The notes: generated by a model not told the origin, from the sequence alone. A DNA stretch of 64,000 bases from Azohydromonas australica DSM 1124 (GCF_000430725.1 NZ_AUMO01000032.1:150030-214029); one strand, 5' to 3'; positions 39,823 to 51,351 are shown, numbered from the stretch's first letter. Translations and numbers: made by a program.

Positions 39823-40224
39823 ATGAGCCCGCGCCGCGGGTCCCGGCGCGCTGCCGGGGCGGCGCTGCTGGCCGCCACGCTGCTGCTGGGCGGCTGCGGC
39901 GGCGGCGTCTGGGTGGGCGTCGGTCCGGATGATGACCCGCCCGGCGTGGCGCTGGCGGTCTCGCCCACGCAGGCCGTGCCCGGCCAGACCGTCGCGCTGC
40001 TGGCCGACGCGCGTGACGACTACCACGTGGACTACGTCGCCTTCTACCAGCTGCTGCCCGACGGCAGCGCCGTGCGGCTGGGCATCCAGTTCACGCCGCC
40101 CTACCAGCTCAACGTCGTGCTGCCCACCGACGCGGCCCCGCTCACGCAGTTCTTCGCCCGCGCCGTGGACGACGTGGGCCAGTTCGCCGACAGCGCGGTG
40201 GCGACGGTGCAGGTGCTGCGCTGA
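39823..40224 (+). CDS. Hypothetical lipoprotein with Ig-like fold
   Basis: A 133-residue lipoprotein: Arg-rich start, hydrophobic segment and lipobox LLLGGC (Cys ~25), then a Gly/Asp spacer. The rest resembles a bacterial Ig-like module (VSPTQAVPGQTVALLADARDDYHVDYVAFYQLLPDG..., FFARAVDDVGQFADSAVATVQVL). I do not recognise a specific family or function. It follows phaC by 36 bases on the same strand and may be co-transcribed. Confidence 0.8.
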   Translation: MSPRRGSRRAAGAALLAATLLLGGCGGGVWVGVGPDDDPPGVALAVSPTQAVPGQTVALLADARDDYHVDYVAFYQLLPDGSAVRLGIQFTPPYQLNVVLPTDAAPLTQFFARAVDDVGQFADSAVATVQVLR

Positions 40225-40245
40225 GCCGGGCCGAGGGCCCCGTGC

Positions 40246-41649
40246 TCAGCGCGTGGCGCAGCTGAAGCTGGCGGCCTGGTTCACGTCGCCCGTGCCCTGG
40301 TAGCGCGGCCAGCTCGGGTACTCGCACAGCGGGCGCGTGCGGCCCGGCACGCCCACGGTGTCGGCCACCACCTGGTTCATCGGCGCCACGCCCCGCTCCA
40401 CCCAGTTCTCCAGCGCCGTGAGCGAGTCCCACGCGGCGCCGAACTGGTTGCTGACCGAGTGCCCGTAGCCGGGGATCTCGTAGTAGCGCAGGAAGCTGGC
40501 GGTGGCGGCGTCGCCCATGGTCTTGCGCACGCGCACCACGAACTGCTGCGTGGCGCGGTTGCTCACCAGCGCGTCATGCACGCCATGGGCCAGCAGCAGC
40601 TTGCCGCCGCGGGCGCGGAAGACCGAGAAGTCGGTGCGGTTGGCGTCCTGCAGCTCGATGAGCTGGACGATGCGCTGCTGCCACACCCCCGGCCGCTCCG
40701 GGTCCAGCGCCAGGGAGTTGAACATCGTGTCGTCGGTGACGAAGTAGCGCACCCACTGGTCCCAGAAGGTGCTGCTGTAAGGCGGGCTGGTCGCCACGCC
40801 CGTCAGGCTGGCCAGGCCCACGCCGGTCATGGGATAGGCGCTGGGCGCGTCGGTGCCCAGGCCCAGCGTCAGCACCGCGGACTGCGCCGGGTTGGGCACC
40901 GCGAAGCCGAAGTCGGTGCCCCAGGTCGTCAGGCCGGGGTAGTTCTTCTCGCCGCTGGGCAGCGTGAAGGTGGGCACGGTCGGGGTGTTGAGCACTTTGA
41001 AGGCGGCGATCTGCGCGTCCGTGAGGCAGCCGTCGCCGGAGGTGCCGGGGGCGCAGCGCAGCGGCTGGTCGCCGACGGTGGCGGTGGCCGGATCGAAGCT
41101 GGTGTCGCAGGCGGCCTGGTGGCTGATGAGGCCGTCCTCCACGCCGTCGAGCGCGTCGCAGGCCTGCAGCGCGGCCTTGTACAGCGCCTGGCGCTGCGGC
41201 AGCCCCGGGAAGGCGCCGGGCTGGGCCAGCGCGCGCGTCATGCGGCCGAAGTGCAGGTTCAGCACCGCCGCGTTCCAGGCCGGGTACAGCGCGATGGCGC
41301 CGTCGAAGTCCCGCGGCCAGCGCTCCACGGCCAGCAGCGCCTCGCGCCCGCCGGTGGAGCCGCCGGCGAAGTAGGTGCGCTGCACCTCGCGGCCGTAGTA
41401 GGCCCCGATCAGCGCGACGGCGGTGTCGCGCGTCTTCTTGAGGGCGTCGCCGGCGAAGTTGCGGCGCGCCTCCAGGTTGGCGCCGAAGCTGCCGTCGCGG
41501 CTCGCCCCGGCGGGCGGGCGCAGCGACTGGTGGCCCGAGTCGCTGCCGAACACGGCGTAGCCGCGCGCCAGCGGCAGGGGCTGGTCCACGGGCCCGGCGG
41601 GCACGTTGCCGGCCGCGTTCGGCACGGTGCCGCTGTAGCCGCCGCCGCA
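40246..41649 (-). pseudogene. Tannase/feruloyl-esterase-family hydrolase, 5'-truncated
   Basis: About 460 codons remain from a possible GTG at 41625. The readable part starts at the GGGYSGT-PN element that in full-length enzymes lies ~130-150 residues after the start, and continues through YAVFGSDSGHQ, the nucleophile elbow YFAGGSTGGREAL, the Asp-containing KLLLAHGVHDALVS and the His segment YEIPGYGHSVSNQFG. Signal peptide and N-terminal part are missing; homology stops at the terminator of the upstream gene (41651-41682). The Cys residues next to the catalytic Ser and His of the CS-D-HC motif are Gly and Ser here. A relic, or a cytoplasmic short form, are both possible. Confidence 0.65.
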
Positions 41650-41650
41650 T

Positions 41651-41682
41651 GAAAAAGCCGGGCCGCGAAAGCGGCCCGGCTT
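41651..41682 (-). terminator. Terminator of the 3HB-oligomer hydrolase gene
   Basis: A perfect 12-bp stem AAGCCGGGCCGC/GCGGCCCGGCTT with a 4-nt loop, followed on the minus strand by TTTTTC. It sits 45 bases past the upstream stop and directly abuts the broken end of the esterase reading frame. Confidence 0.9.
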
Positions 41683-41726
41683 GCAGAGCGCAGCCGGCGT
41701 GGGAGCCGGCTGGTGTGCGGAGGGCG

Positions 41727-43991
41727 TCAGTTCGGCACGTTGATCGCGTTGCCGCTGAAGCCGATGACGTCGGTCGCCGCCGGCGAGACGGCGATGGCCG
41801 GCAGGTTGACGGCGCGCGTGGGCGCCGGCGCCGCGCCGGGCGTGCCGCCGCGCGGCGTGGTGCGTACCACCTGGCTGGGCGGCAGCGCGGTGCCGGACTT
41901 CAGGTTCGCGTACATGGCGTTCAGCGCGTCCACGAAGTAGACGTGCAGCGGGATGTAGCGGGTGTCGAAGCCGGTGAAGCCCAGGAAGCCGTCGAAATGC
42001 TGGCCGTTGGTGACCTCGACATAGCGCACCGGGCTGGCCGCGCCCTCGGCCACGTGGTTGGCCGCCACGTAGGCGCGCGCGGCGTTGTTCACCGGCAGCA
42101 GGGCGTCGCTGCGGCCCGCCACGATCAGCGTGGGCTTGCCGCGCACGTTGGCGGTGGCCAGCGTCTCGGTGATGCCGGTGCGCACGCGCTGGCTCTGCTC
42201 CAGCGTCGGGGTGGTGGTGGCGGTCAGCGGCGCGTTGGTGCGCGGGTCGGTGCCCGTGTAGAGCGCGCGCAGGCACATCGCGCTGTCGAAGCCGAAGTCC
42301 GCCGTGTTGGTGCTGGGCGAGACGGCCAGGTCCCAGCGCTTGGCGCCGCCCATCGAGTTGTTGACGATCACCGCGGCCGGGGTGCCGTTGGCCGTGCCGT
42401 TGGCCACCGCGAAGCTCTGGGCCTTCTGCAGGGGCGTCGCGGCGGTGGCCGTGGCCAGCGGCGCGGGGCTGCCCGTGGCATCCACGCCCGCGAAGCTGAC
42501 GCCGCACACGTTGTCCGCCACCGAGAAGCGGCCGTAGGCGTTGGCGTACATGCTGGTGACGATCCAGGCGTTGCCCAGCCCGTAATGGGCGTTGTGCATG
42601 GTGTCGTTGTAGGTGCCCCAGCCGTAGTTGCGCAGCCGGTTGAGCGCGTCGGTGGCCTGGGTGGCGGTGTCGGCCCCGCTGACCAGCCCGGCCGCGGCCA
42701 GCGCGGTGCAGCGGCTGGCCGCGCGCGCGTTCATGCCCGTGAGCGTCATGTAGTTGTGCAAGGACACCTCGGCGCCCATCGAGGCCTCCGGCGCCAGGGC
42801 CGCGCAGGGCTGGTAGAGGTTGGCGAAGCTGAAGTAGTCGTACAGCGGCTTGCCGTAGCCGCCCACCGCGACGCCGCCCTGCTGCACGCCGTAGGACGTG
42901 GTCGCGAGCTGCGGCGAGGCGCCGGGCTCGCCCGCCACCACCGCGTCGATCAGGCCCTCGGTGTCGAGCTCGGCGGCGCGCAGCACGGCCGTGCCGCCGT
43001 TGGACACCGAGGCCGCCATCACCAGCGTGTTGCCGGGGTCGTAGCGGCGCAGCTTGTAGCTGGTGCCCAGGAGCGCGGTGCCGTACTCCTCGTTGAGCAC
43101 CCACAGCGCGAAGCGCGCGGCGCCCAGCGTGTCGCTGCCCCAGTCCTTCTCGGGGTTGAGCTGCGAGTGCGCCTGCTTGAGCGCGACGCGGCCGGGGAAG
43201 GCGGCGAGGAAGGCGCTGCGCACGGCGTCGGTGAGCTGCGCCGCGAAGTTGGCGGGCGAGCCGGTGGCCGTGGCGCTGCGCGCGGCACGGGTGCCGTCGA
43301 CGCGGTTGACGCTGTCGTCCGCCAGGTCGTGCAGACCGATGCCCTTGCCTGCGTCGGTCATCGCCACCGCGCAGCCGCGCTTGAGGCCCCATTCGGCCAC
43401 GGTGCCGATGGCGCCGTACACGCCGCGCGAGCCCGAGGACGGCGCCACGACAACGCAGGGATCGCTGGGGTTGAAGCTGGCGGGCACCTGCACCGCCATC
43501 GTCACGCGCTTGGTGCCTTCGGGGTTGTCGAGCACGCCGATGTACTCGACGCCGGGGATCAGGCCCTCGCCCAGCGTGTCGTTGCCGGCGAGGTCGATGT
43601 TGGGGCCGAACAGCGTGCCGAAGCCGCCGTTGGTGGTGGCGGTGACGGTGGTATCCACCAGCCCGCGGTAGTTGGAGAGGATGGCGTTGCGCCGCAGCTC
43701 CAGCGCCGTGGGGTTGAGCGGGTCGGCGTAGGCAGGCGTGGGCGAGGTGCTGGCAAGCCCGGTGCGGCCCAGGCCTGCGGTGAGCAGGTCCTGGGTGTCG
43801 GCCGTGGTGCCGGCGCCACGCGCGGTGGCGGTGTAGGCCGTGCGCGACAGCGAGGCGGTGTTCTCCGGCAGGGTGTTAATGGGCGGGTCGTCACCGCCAC
43901 CCAGGCAGCCCGCGAGCGGGACGCAGAGCAGCGCGGCAGCGGCCGCCACGGGCAGGCGGCGCGGGATACGGATGCTTTCCACGGACATCAC
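41727..43991 (-). CDS. D-(-)-3-hydroxybutyrate oligomer hydrolase
   Basis: A 754-residue exported lipoprotein-like hydrolase that cleaves 3-hydroxybutyrate oligomers to monomers during PHB use. The signal region ends in LAGC (~residue 28). The catalytic Ser is in VMAASVSNGGTAVLRAAEL, the SVSNGG box of 3HB-oligomer hydrolases; the later segments LIVAGRSDALLPVNN and VTNGQHFDGFLGF supply the candidate Asp and His. AAGGAGA precedes the start; ATG at 43988 is an equivalent start. It complements phaC nearby in the PHB cycle. Downstream of recQ on the same strand. Confidence 0.92.
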   Translation of the reverse strand: MMSVESIRIPRRLPVAAAAALLCVPLAGCLGGGDDPPINTLPENTASLSRTAYTATARGAGTTADTQDLLTAGLGRTGLASTSPTPAYADPLNPTALELRRNAILSNYRGLVDTTVTATTNGGFGTLFGPNIDLAGNDTLGEGLIPGVEYIGVLDNPEGTKRVTMAVQVPASFNPSDPCVVVAPSSGSRGVYGAIGTVAEWGLKRGCAVAMTDAGKGIGLHDLADDSVNRVDGTRAARSATATGSPANFAAQLTDAVRSAFLAAFPGRVALKQAHSQLNPEKDWGSDTLGAARFALWVLNEEYGTALLGTSYKLRRYDPGNTLVMAASVSNGGTAVLRAAELDTEGLIDAVVAGEPGASPQLATTSYGVQQGGVAVGGYGKPLYDYFSFANLYQPCAALAPEASMGAEVSLHNYMTLTGMNARAASRCTALAAAGLVSGADTATQATDALNRLRNYGWGTYNDTMHNAHYGLGNAWIVTSMYANAYGRFSVADNVCGVSFAGVDATGSPAPLATATAATPLQKAQSFAVANGTANGTPAAVIVNNSMGGAKRWDLAVSPSTNTADFGFDSAMCLRALYTGTDPRTNAPLTATTTPTLEQSQRVRTGITETLATANVRGKPTLIVAGRSDALLPVNNAARAYVAANHVAEGAASPVRYVEVTNGQHFDGFLGFTGFDTRYIPLHVYFVDALNAMYANLKSGTALPPSQVVRTTPRGGTPGAAPAPTRAVNLPAIAVSPAATDVIGFSGNAINVPN

Positions 43992-44189
43992 ATCTCCTTG
44001 ACGTGTTGTGCAACGCGGGCCTCGTCATCCCTCACCCGCGGCAGTTCGAAGCGAACGTCCCAGGCTACGGGGGCCTGCCTCGCGGGGGCAGTTGCGTGAT
44101 CGCTTAGGCAAAGACCCGATGCGGGACAACCCGGGGATGGAGCGGATCGGCGGCCCGGCTCGGGCGCCCGGCAGCGCGTCAGCCCGGGC

Positions 44190-46073
<1,884 letters not shown>

Positions 46074-46177
46074 GGTGCGGGAAGCCGGCGATGGTAACCG
46101 GCCGCCCGCGGCGGGCCTTTCCGGAGGGTTGGCCCAAGGCCCCGGCCCGGGTGCGGCAGGGGGCTTGCGGCACAATC

Positions 46178-46193
46178 CTGCGTTTACGTACAG
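46178..46193 (+). promoter_or_regulatory. LexA-box-like site in the ssb promoter region
   Basis: CTGCGTTTACGTACAG keeps the CTG-N10-CAG core of LexA (SOS) boxes, 21 nt before the ssb ATG. It overlaps a weak promoter, TTGCGG (46165-46170) and TACAGA (46189-46194) with 18-bp spacing. ssb is SOS-controlled in several proteobacteria, so this is plausible. Confidence 0.45.
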
Positions 46194-46214
46194 ATCATCG
46201 CGCAGGAGCGTCCC

Positions 46215-46787
46215 ATGGCCAGCGTCAACAAAGTCATCCTCATCGGCAATTGCGGGCGCGACCCGGAAGTGCGCTACACGCCCCAGGGCACGGCCATCTG
46301 CAACGTCTCGGTCGCCACCTCCAGCCGCCGCAAGGACCGCAACACCGGCGAGACGGTGGAAGACACCCAGTGGCACCGCGTGACCTTCTACGAGCGCCTG
46401 GCCGAGATCGCCGGCGAGTACCTCAAGAAGGGCCGTCCCGTGTACGTCGAAGGCCGCCTGAAGTACGGCAAGTACACCGACAAGGACGGCATCGAGCGCA
46501 ACACCGTGGACATCGTGGCCGAGCAGATGCAGCTGCTGGGCGGCCGTGAAGGCATGGGCGGCGGCGACGACATGGGCGGTGGCGGCATGGGCATGGGCGG
46601 CGGTGGCGGCAGCCGCGGCGGCTACAACCGCGCCCCGGCCCGCGGCGGCGACGACATGGACGGCGGCGGCGCAGCGCCCGCCCCGCGCGCCGCGGCCCCG
46701 CGTCCGGCCCCGCAGCGTCCGGCGCCCGCGCCTCAGCAGCGCCCGGCCACCGGCTTCGACGACATGGACGACGACATCCCGTTCTGA
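46215..46787 (+). CDS. ssb: Single-stranded DNA-binding protein
   Basis: A 190-residue SSB. The OB fold is in residues 1-110 ([68 protein letters not shown]). A Gly/Met/Arg- and Pro-rich linker follows, and the C-terminal acidic tip DDMDDDIPF binds partners such as RecQ, whose gene is divergent next door. The strong GCAGGAG ribosome-binding site fits high expression. Confidence 0.97.
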   Translation: MASVNKVILIGNCGRDPEVRYTPQGTAICNVSVATSSRRKDRNTGETVEDTQWHRVTFYERLAEIAGEYLKKGRPVYVEGRLKYGKYTDKDGIERNTVDIVAEQMQLLGGREGMGGGDDMGGGGMGMGGGGGSRGGYNRAPARGGDDMDGGGAAPAPRAAAPRPAPQRPAPAPQQRPATGFDDMDDDIPF

Positions 46788-46810
46788 GCCCGGTCTTCAC
46801 CTGGATCAAT

Positions 46811-46833
46811 AAGCGGCCCGAGGGCCGCTTTTT
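46811..46833 (+). terminator. Rho-independent terminator of ssb
   Basis: AAGCGGCCC-GA-GGGCCGCTTTTT stem-loop with T-run, 24 bases after the ssb stop. Confidence 0.88.
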
Positions 46834-46874
46834 CACGTCCGGGGCCCGCGCGACCTTTGCCACACTTGGAGCCC

Positions 46875-47237
46875 ATGTCCTCCGCTTCCGAACCCCTGCT
46901 CGTCGCCTGCCTGTGTGCCGCCTGGTGCGGCACCTGCAAGGAATACCTGCCCGTCTTCGACGCCGCCCGCGACGCCGCCCCGCCGGGCGAGCATTTCATC
47001 TGGGTGGACATCGAGGACGACGCGGACGTGGTCGAGGACATCGACGTCGAGAATTTCCCCACGCTGCTCGTGGCCCGCGGCGACACGGTGCTGTACTTCG
47101 GCGTGCTCACCCCGCAGCCGGGGCTGCTGGCGCGGCTGCTGCAGGCTGCGCGCGAGGGCAGCCTGAAACCGCAGGTGGGCGACGCCGCCGTCGCCGCCCT
47201 GCCGGCGCGCGTGCGCGCCATGTCCGGTAACGCCTGA
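46875..47237 (+). CDS. Thioredoxin-family protein
   Basis: A 120-residue cytoplasmic thioredoxin fold: the active site AAWCGTCKEY (CGTC instead of CGPC), then the cis-Pro element VENFPTLLVARG. No signal peptide. The early TTG codons upstream of 46875 are ignored because the ATG directly opens the first strand. The Thr in the active site should alter the redox potential; partner unknown. It sits between ssb and the sulfate-transport operon. Confidence 0.88.
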   Translation: MSSASEPLLVACLCAAWCGTCKEYLPVFDAARDAAPPGEHFIWVDIEDDADVVEDIDVENFPTLLVARGDTVLYFGVLTPQPGLLARLLQAAREGSLKPQVGDAAVAALPARVRAMSGNA

Positions 47238-47266
47238 CACCTTCGCCGCGCACGGCTGTGCCCGGC

Positions 47267-47320
47267 GCATAAGCAAGCGCGCAAACATTCGTTGGTCCGC
47301 CTGGGGGGCCTTCCTAGGAT
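47267..47320 (+). promoter_or_regulatory. Promoter of first sulfate operon with candidate CysB site
   Basis: TTGGTC (47292-47297) and TAGGAT (47315-47320) give a sigma-70 promoter with 17-bp spacing. GCATAAGC (47267-47274) lies exactly 25 bp before the -35, at about -60 to -53 relative to the expected start, where LysR-type activators bind. The same octamer and spacing recur before the second sbp gene. Confidence 0.6.
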
Positions 47321-47347
47321 GCCCTCATGCATCCAAGGAGGACCTTC

Positions 47348-48340
47348 ATGAAATCGCTGTTCTTGAGCGCGCTGCTGGCCGTGGCGGCCCTTGGCGCCAA
47401 CGCCCGCGACATCGCGCTGCTCAACGTCTCCTACGACCCCACGCGCGAGCTCTACCAGGACGTCAACGCCGCCTTCGCCAAGCAGTACCAGGCCAAGACT
47501 GGCGACAAGATCGACATCAAGCAGTCGCACGGCGGCTCGGGCAAGCAGGCGCGCTCGGTCATCGACGGCCTGGAGGCCGACGTGGTGACGCTGGCGCTGG
47601 CCTACGACATCGACGAGATCGCCGCCAAGGCCAAGCTACTGCCGCCCGACTGGCAGAAGCGCCTGCCGCAGAACAGCGCCCCGTACCGCTCCACCATCGT
47701 GTTCCTGGTGCGCAAGGGCAACCCGAAGGCGATCAAGGACTGGGACGACCTGGTCAAGCCCGGCGTCTCCGTCATCACCCCCAATCCCAAGACCTCCGGC
47801 GGCGCGCGCTGGAACTACCTCGCCGCCTGGGGCTACGCCCAGAAGAAGTACGGCTCCGAGGCCAAGGCGCAGGAGTTCGTCGGCAAGCTGCTGGCCAACG
47901 TGCCGGTGCTCGACAGCGGCGCCCGTGGCGCCACCACCACCTTCGTCGAGCGCGGCCTGGGCGACGTGCTGCTGGCCTGGGAGAACGAGGCGCTGCTGGC
48001 GCTCAAGGAACTGGGCCCCAGCAAGTTCGACATCGTCGCGCCCTCCGTCTCCATCCTGGCCGAGCCGCCGGTGGCCGTGGTGGACAAGGTCGTGGACAAG
48101 AAGGGCACCCGCGCCGCGGCGCAGGCCTACCTGGACTTCCTCTACACGCCCGAAGGCCAGGACATCGTCGGCAAGCACTACTACCGGCCGGTGGACCAGA
48201 AGGCCGCGGCCAAGTACGCCCAGCAGTTCCCGCAGCTGAAGCTGTTCACCATCGACGAGGCCTTCGGCGGCTGGGCCAAGGCGCAGCAGGTGCACTTCTC
48301 CGACGGCGGCACCTTCGACCGCGTCTTCGCCCGCAAGTAA
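47348..48340 (+). CDS. sbp: Sulfate ABC transporter, periplasmic binding protein (copy 1)
   Basis: A 330-residue exported protein with a Sec signal ([19 protein letters not shown]). Sulfate-contact motifs of Sbp/CysP are in [63 protein letters not shown] and [23 protein letters not shown]. The AAGGAGG ribosome-binding site supports the ATG at 47348. It captures sulfate (or thiosulfate) for CysTWA encoded next. Confidence 0.95.
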   Translation: MKSLFLSALLAVAALGANARDIALLNVSYDPTRELYQDVNAAFAKQYQAKTGDKIDIKQSHGGSGKQARSVIDGLEADVVTLALAYDIDEIAAKAKLLPPDWQKRLPQNSAPYRSTIVFLVRKGNPKAIKDWDDLVKPGVSVITPNPKTSGGARWNYLAAWGYAQKKYGSEAKAQEFVGKLLANVPVLDSGARGATTTFVERGLGDVLLAWENEALLALKELGPSKFDIVAPSVSILAEPPVAVVDKVVDKKGTRAAAQAYLDFLYTPEGQDIVGKHYYRPVDQKAAAKYAQQFPQLKLFTIDEAFGGWAKAQQVHFSDGGTFDRVFARK

Positions 48341-48361
48341 CTCCCTGAAGGGCCTGCCGCC

Positions 48362-49198
48362 ATGCTTTCCCGCCTGCTGCTCAAGCAGCGCAGCGTGCTG
48401 CCCGGCTTCAACCTGGCACTCGGCTTCACGCTGCTCTACCTGAGCCTCATCGTGCTGCTGCCGCTGTCGGCGGCCTTCATCAAGACCTCGGGCATGACGC
48501 TGCAGGCCTTCTGGGATGCAGTGAGCTCGCCGCGCGTGCTCGCCTCCTACCGGCTGACCTTCGGCGCTTCGCTGGCCGCGGCGCTGGTCAACGCGGTGTT
48601 CGGGCTGCTGGTGGCCTGGGTGCTGGTGCGCCAGCAGCTGCCGGGCAAGCGCATCGTCGACGCGCTGGTGGACCTGCCCTTCGCGCTGCCCACCGCCGTC
48701 GCCGGCATCGCGCTGACGGCGCTGTACGCGCAGAACGGCTGGATCGGCCAGTTCCTGCCCTTCAAGGTCGCCTTCACGCCGGTGGGCGTGTTCGTGGCGC
48801 TGGTCTTCATCGGGCTGCCCTTCGTGGTGCGCACGCTGCAGCCGGTGTTGGAGGACCTGGACCGCAGCGTGGAGGAGGCGGCCGCGACGCTGGGCGCCTC
48901 GCGCGCGCAGACCTTCTTCAAGGTGGTGCTGCCGGTGCTGCTGCCCGCGCTGCTCACCGGCTTCACGCTGGCCTTCGCCCGGGCGCTGGGCGAGTACGGC
49001 AGCGTGATCTTCATCGCCGGCAACCTGCCCATGGTCAGCGAGATCACGCCGCTGCTGATCATCACCCGCCTGGAGCAGTACGACTACCACGGCGCCACGG
49101 CCATCGCCGTGGTGATGCTGGTCGCCAGCTTCGTGCTGCTGCTGCTCATCAACGCGCTGCAGGCCTGGACCCGCCGCCGCCAGGGAGCCACGACATGA
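48362..49198 (+). CDS. cysT: Sulfate ABC transporter permease CysT (copy 1)
   Basis: A 278-residue inner-membrane permease with six helices. It starts [30 protein letters not shown] in its first helix and carries the EAA loop [27 protein letters not shown]. The [15 protein letters not shown] segment is typical of CysT/CysU. Overlaps cysW by ATGA. Confidence 0.95.
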   Translation: MLSRLLLKQRSVLPGFNLALGFTLLYLSLIVLLPLSAAFIKTSGMTLQAFWDAVSSPRVLASYRLTFGASLAAALVNAVFGLLVAWVLVRQQLPGKRIVDALVDLPFALPTAVAGIALTALYAQNGWIGQFLPFKVAFTPVGVFVALVFIGLPFVVRTLQPVLEDLDRSVEEAAATLGASRAQTFFKVVLPVLLPALLTGFTLAFARALGEYGSVIFIAGNLPMVSEITPLLIITRLEQYDYHGATAIAVVMLVASFVLLLLINALQAWTRRRQGATT

Positions 49199-50121
49199 GT
49201 TCCGTCCTGCCCGTTTCCCCCGTGTCCCTGGGCGCCGCGGCCCTGCCCCGCCCCGCCGCCGCGGCGCGCCGGAAAAAATCCCAGGCCCGGCAGCGCTGGA
49301 CCAATGCCCTGCTGGCGGGCGTGGCGCTGCTGTTCCTCACGCTGTTCCTGTTCGTGCCGCTGGCCTCGGTGTTCGTGCAGGCCTTCGCCAAGGGCGTGGG
49401 CGTGTACTTGGACGCCATCTCGCACCCCGACGCGCTGGCGGCCGTGAAGCTCACGCTGCTGGCGGCCGTGATCTCGGTGCCGCTGAACCTGGTCTTCGGC
49501 GTGGCGGCAGCCTGGGCCATCGCCAAGTTCGAGTTCCGCGGCAAGAGCGTGCTGCTCACGCTCATCGACCTGCCTTTCTCGGTCAGCCCCGTCATCGCCG
49601 GCCTGATCTACGTGCTGGTGTTCGGCCTGCAGGGCTGGCTGGGCACCTGGCTGCAGGACCAGGACCTGAAGGTCATCTTCGCCGTGCCGGGCATCGTGCT
49701 AGCCACCGTCTTCGTCACCTTCCCCTTCGTGGCGCGCGAGCTGATTCCGCTGATGCAGGCGCAGGGCAAGGACCAGGAGGAAGCGGCGCTGGTGCTGGGC
49801 GCCTCGGGCTGGCAGACCTTCTGGCACGTGACGGTGCCCAACGTGAAGTGGGCGCTGCTGTACGGGGTGATCCTGTGCAACGCGCGCGCCATGGGCGAGT
49901 TCGGCGCCGTGAGCGTGGTCTCGGGCCACATCCGCGGCGTGACCAACACCATGCCGCTGCACATCGAGATTCTCTACAACGAGTACCAGTTTGCCGCCGC
50001 CTTCGCCGTGGCCTCGCTGCTGGCCGGGCTGGCCCTGGTGACGCTGGTGCTCAAGGCGCTGGTGGAGCGCCGGGTCAAGGCCGAGTTGCGCGCGCAACAG
50101 GCTGCGGAAGCCGCCGCATGA
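49195..50121 (+). CDS. cysW: Sulfate ABC transporter permease CysW (copy 1)
   Basis: A 308-residue permease with a ~45-residue basic, Ala/Pro-rich cytoplasmic lead before the first helix ([22 protein letters not shown]). The EAA loop reads [30 protein letters not shown], and [15 protein letters not shown] is diagnostic of CysW. Pairs with CysT. Its stop overlaps the start of a 23-codon ORF (ATGA). Confidence 0.95.
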   Translation: MSSVLPVSPVSLGAAALPRPAAAARRKKSQARQRWTNALLAGVALLFLTLFLFVPLASVFVQAFAKGVGVYLDAISHPDALAAVKLTLLAAVISVPLNLVFGVAAAWAIAKFEFRGKSVLLTLIDLPFSVSPVIAGLIYVLVFGLQGWLGTWLQDQDLKVIFAVPGIVLATVFVTFPFVARELIPLMQAQGKDQEEAALVLGASGWQTFWHVTVPNVKWALLYGVILCNARAMGEFGAVSVVSGHIRGVTNTMPLHIEILYNEYQFAAAFAVASLLAGLALVTLVLKALVERRVKAELRAQQAAEAAA

Positions 50122-50189
50122 GCCGGATGAACCCTGCCGACCTTCCCCTGAACGAACACGACGCAAGCAAGGACCGGAGAGCCGCATGA
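50118..50189 (+). CDS. 23-codon ORF coupled between cysW and cysA
   Basis: ATG at 50118 overlaps the cysW stop as ATGA, and its TGA (50187-50189) overlaps the cysA ATG (50186) as ATGA. The encoded peptide begins [14 protein letters not shown] and ends KDRRAA; it is hydrophilic with no membrane segment. A GGA-GAG stretch inside it (~50173-50179) serves as the cysA ribosome-binding site. It may be an expressed micropeptide or simply keep ribosomes flowing from cysW to cysA. I know no family for it. Confidence 0.45.
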   Translation: MSRMNPADLPLNEHDASKDRRAA

Positions 50190-51172
50190 GCATCCAGCTG
50201 CACCAGATTTCCAAGCGCTTCGGCCCCACCGTGGTGTGCGAGAACGTGGACCTGCACATCCCCGCCGGCGAGATGGTGGCGCTGCTGGGCCCCTCGGGCT
50301 CGGGCAAGACCACGCTGCTGCGCATCATGGCCGGGCTGGAGGCGCCCGATGCCGGGCGCGTGTTCATGCACGGCGAGGACGCCACCGACGCCCCGGTGCA
50401 GGAGCGCCGCGTGGGCTTCGTGTTCCAGCACTACGCGCTGTTCAACCACCTGAGCGTGCGCGACAACGTGGCCTTCGGGCTGCGCGTGCAGCCGCGCGCG
50501 CAGCGGCCGTCCGAGGCGCAGGTCCGCCGCCGCGTGGACGAGCTGCTGGAGCGCGTGCAGCTCAGCGCGCTGGCCGGGCGGCATCCGGGGCAGCTCTCCG
50601 GCGGCCAGCGCCAGCGCGTGGCCCTGGCGCGCGCCCTGGCGGTGCAGCCGCAGGTGCTGCTGCTGGACGAGCCCTTCGGCGCGCTGGACGCGCAGGTGCG
50701 CAAGGAGCTGCGCCGCTGGCTGCGCCGGCTGCACGAGGACATGCACGTCACCAGCGTCTTCGTCACGCACGACCAGGAGGAGGCCATGGAGGTGGCCGAC
50801 CGCATCGTGGTGATGAACAAGGGCCGCATCGAGCAGGAGGGCCGCCCGCAGGAGCTCTACGACCGCCCGGCGAGCCCCTTCGTGCTGCAGTTCCTGGGCG
50901 ACGCGCAGCGCCTGGACGACGGCGGCACGCCGCTGTGGGTGCGCTCGCACGAGATCGCCGTGCATCCCGAGCACGCGCCCGGCCGCCTGTCCGCGACGCT
51001 GGTGCACGCGCTGTGCATGGGCCCGCGCATGCGGCTGGGCTTCCAGCGCCCCGACGGCGCCAATGTGGAAGTGGAGCTCACGCGCGAGGAGTTCCAGGCG
51101 CAGCCGCTGGACGTGGGCCGCGCCTACCACCTGGAAGCGCGGCGGCCGGCACGCTTCCAGCAGGCGGCTTGA
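50186..51172 (+). CDS. cysA: Sulfate ABC transporter ATP-binding protein CysA (copy 1)
   Basis: A 328-residue ATPase: Walker [19 protein letters not shown] (~33-50), signature [16 protein letters not shown], Walker [15 protein letters not shown] and switch His in [12 protein letters not shown]. The C-terminal TOBE part is present but ~25 residues shorter than in the second copy. It powers uptake through CysTW. Confidence 0.95.
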   Translation: MSIQLHQISKRFGPTVVCENVDLHIPAGEMVALLGPSGSGKTTLLRIMAGLEAPDAGRVFMHGEDATDAPVQERRVGFVFQHYALFNHLSVRDNVAFGLRVQPRAQRPSEAQVRRRVDELLERVQLSALAGRHPGQLSGGQRQRVALARALAVQPQVLLLDEPFGALDAQVRKELRRWLRRLHEDMHVTSVFVTHDQEEAMEVADRIVVMNKGRIEQEGRPQELYDRPASPFVLQFLGDAQRLDDGGTPLWVRSHEIAVHPEHAPGRLSATLVHALCMGPRMRLGFQRPDGANVEVELTREEFQAQPLDVGRAYHLEARRPARFQQAA

Positions 51173-51239
51173 GTCGAGAACCAGGACCCGCCCCCGGCGT
51201 TCTGCCCAATCTGCTTGCGGCGGCTTGGGGGCCGCCTGG

Positions 51240-51259
51240 ACTCCCGCCTGCGCGGGAGT
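51240..51259. repeat. REP-like inverted repeat, ACTCCCGC/GCGGGAGT
   Basis: A perfect 8-bp stem with CTGC loop. Read in reverse complement with flanks (TTCGTC...CCAGG) it matches the element at 2990-3018 except at the loop and at one base pair changed on both sides of the stem (T-A to C-G), so pairing is kept. Lies between the two sulfate transporter operons. Confidence 0.7.
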
Positions 51260-51351
51260 GACGAAGCGGTTTTCGAAGCCACGCAGCTCACGGCCAACGC
51301 CCTGCGGCGCGCTCCGGGGCCCGGCGGCGCCCCGGCCCGGGGGCGGGCCGG

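Noticed and set aside
41650..43392. Upstream extension of the esterase reading frame through the oligomer-hydrolase gene
   Set aside because: The frame is open by chance; it is a shifted frame of the 3HB-oligomer hydrolase and passes through its terminator.
46074..46376. 101-codon N-terminal extension of recQ
   Set aside because: It would overlap the ssb promoter and coding start, and RecQ homology begins at the ATG at 46073.
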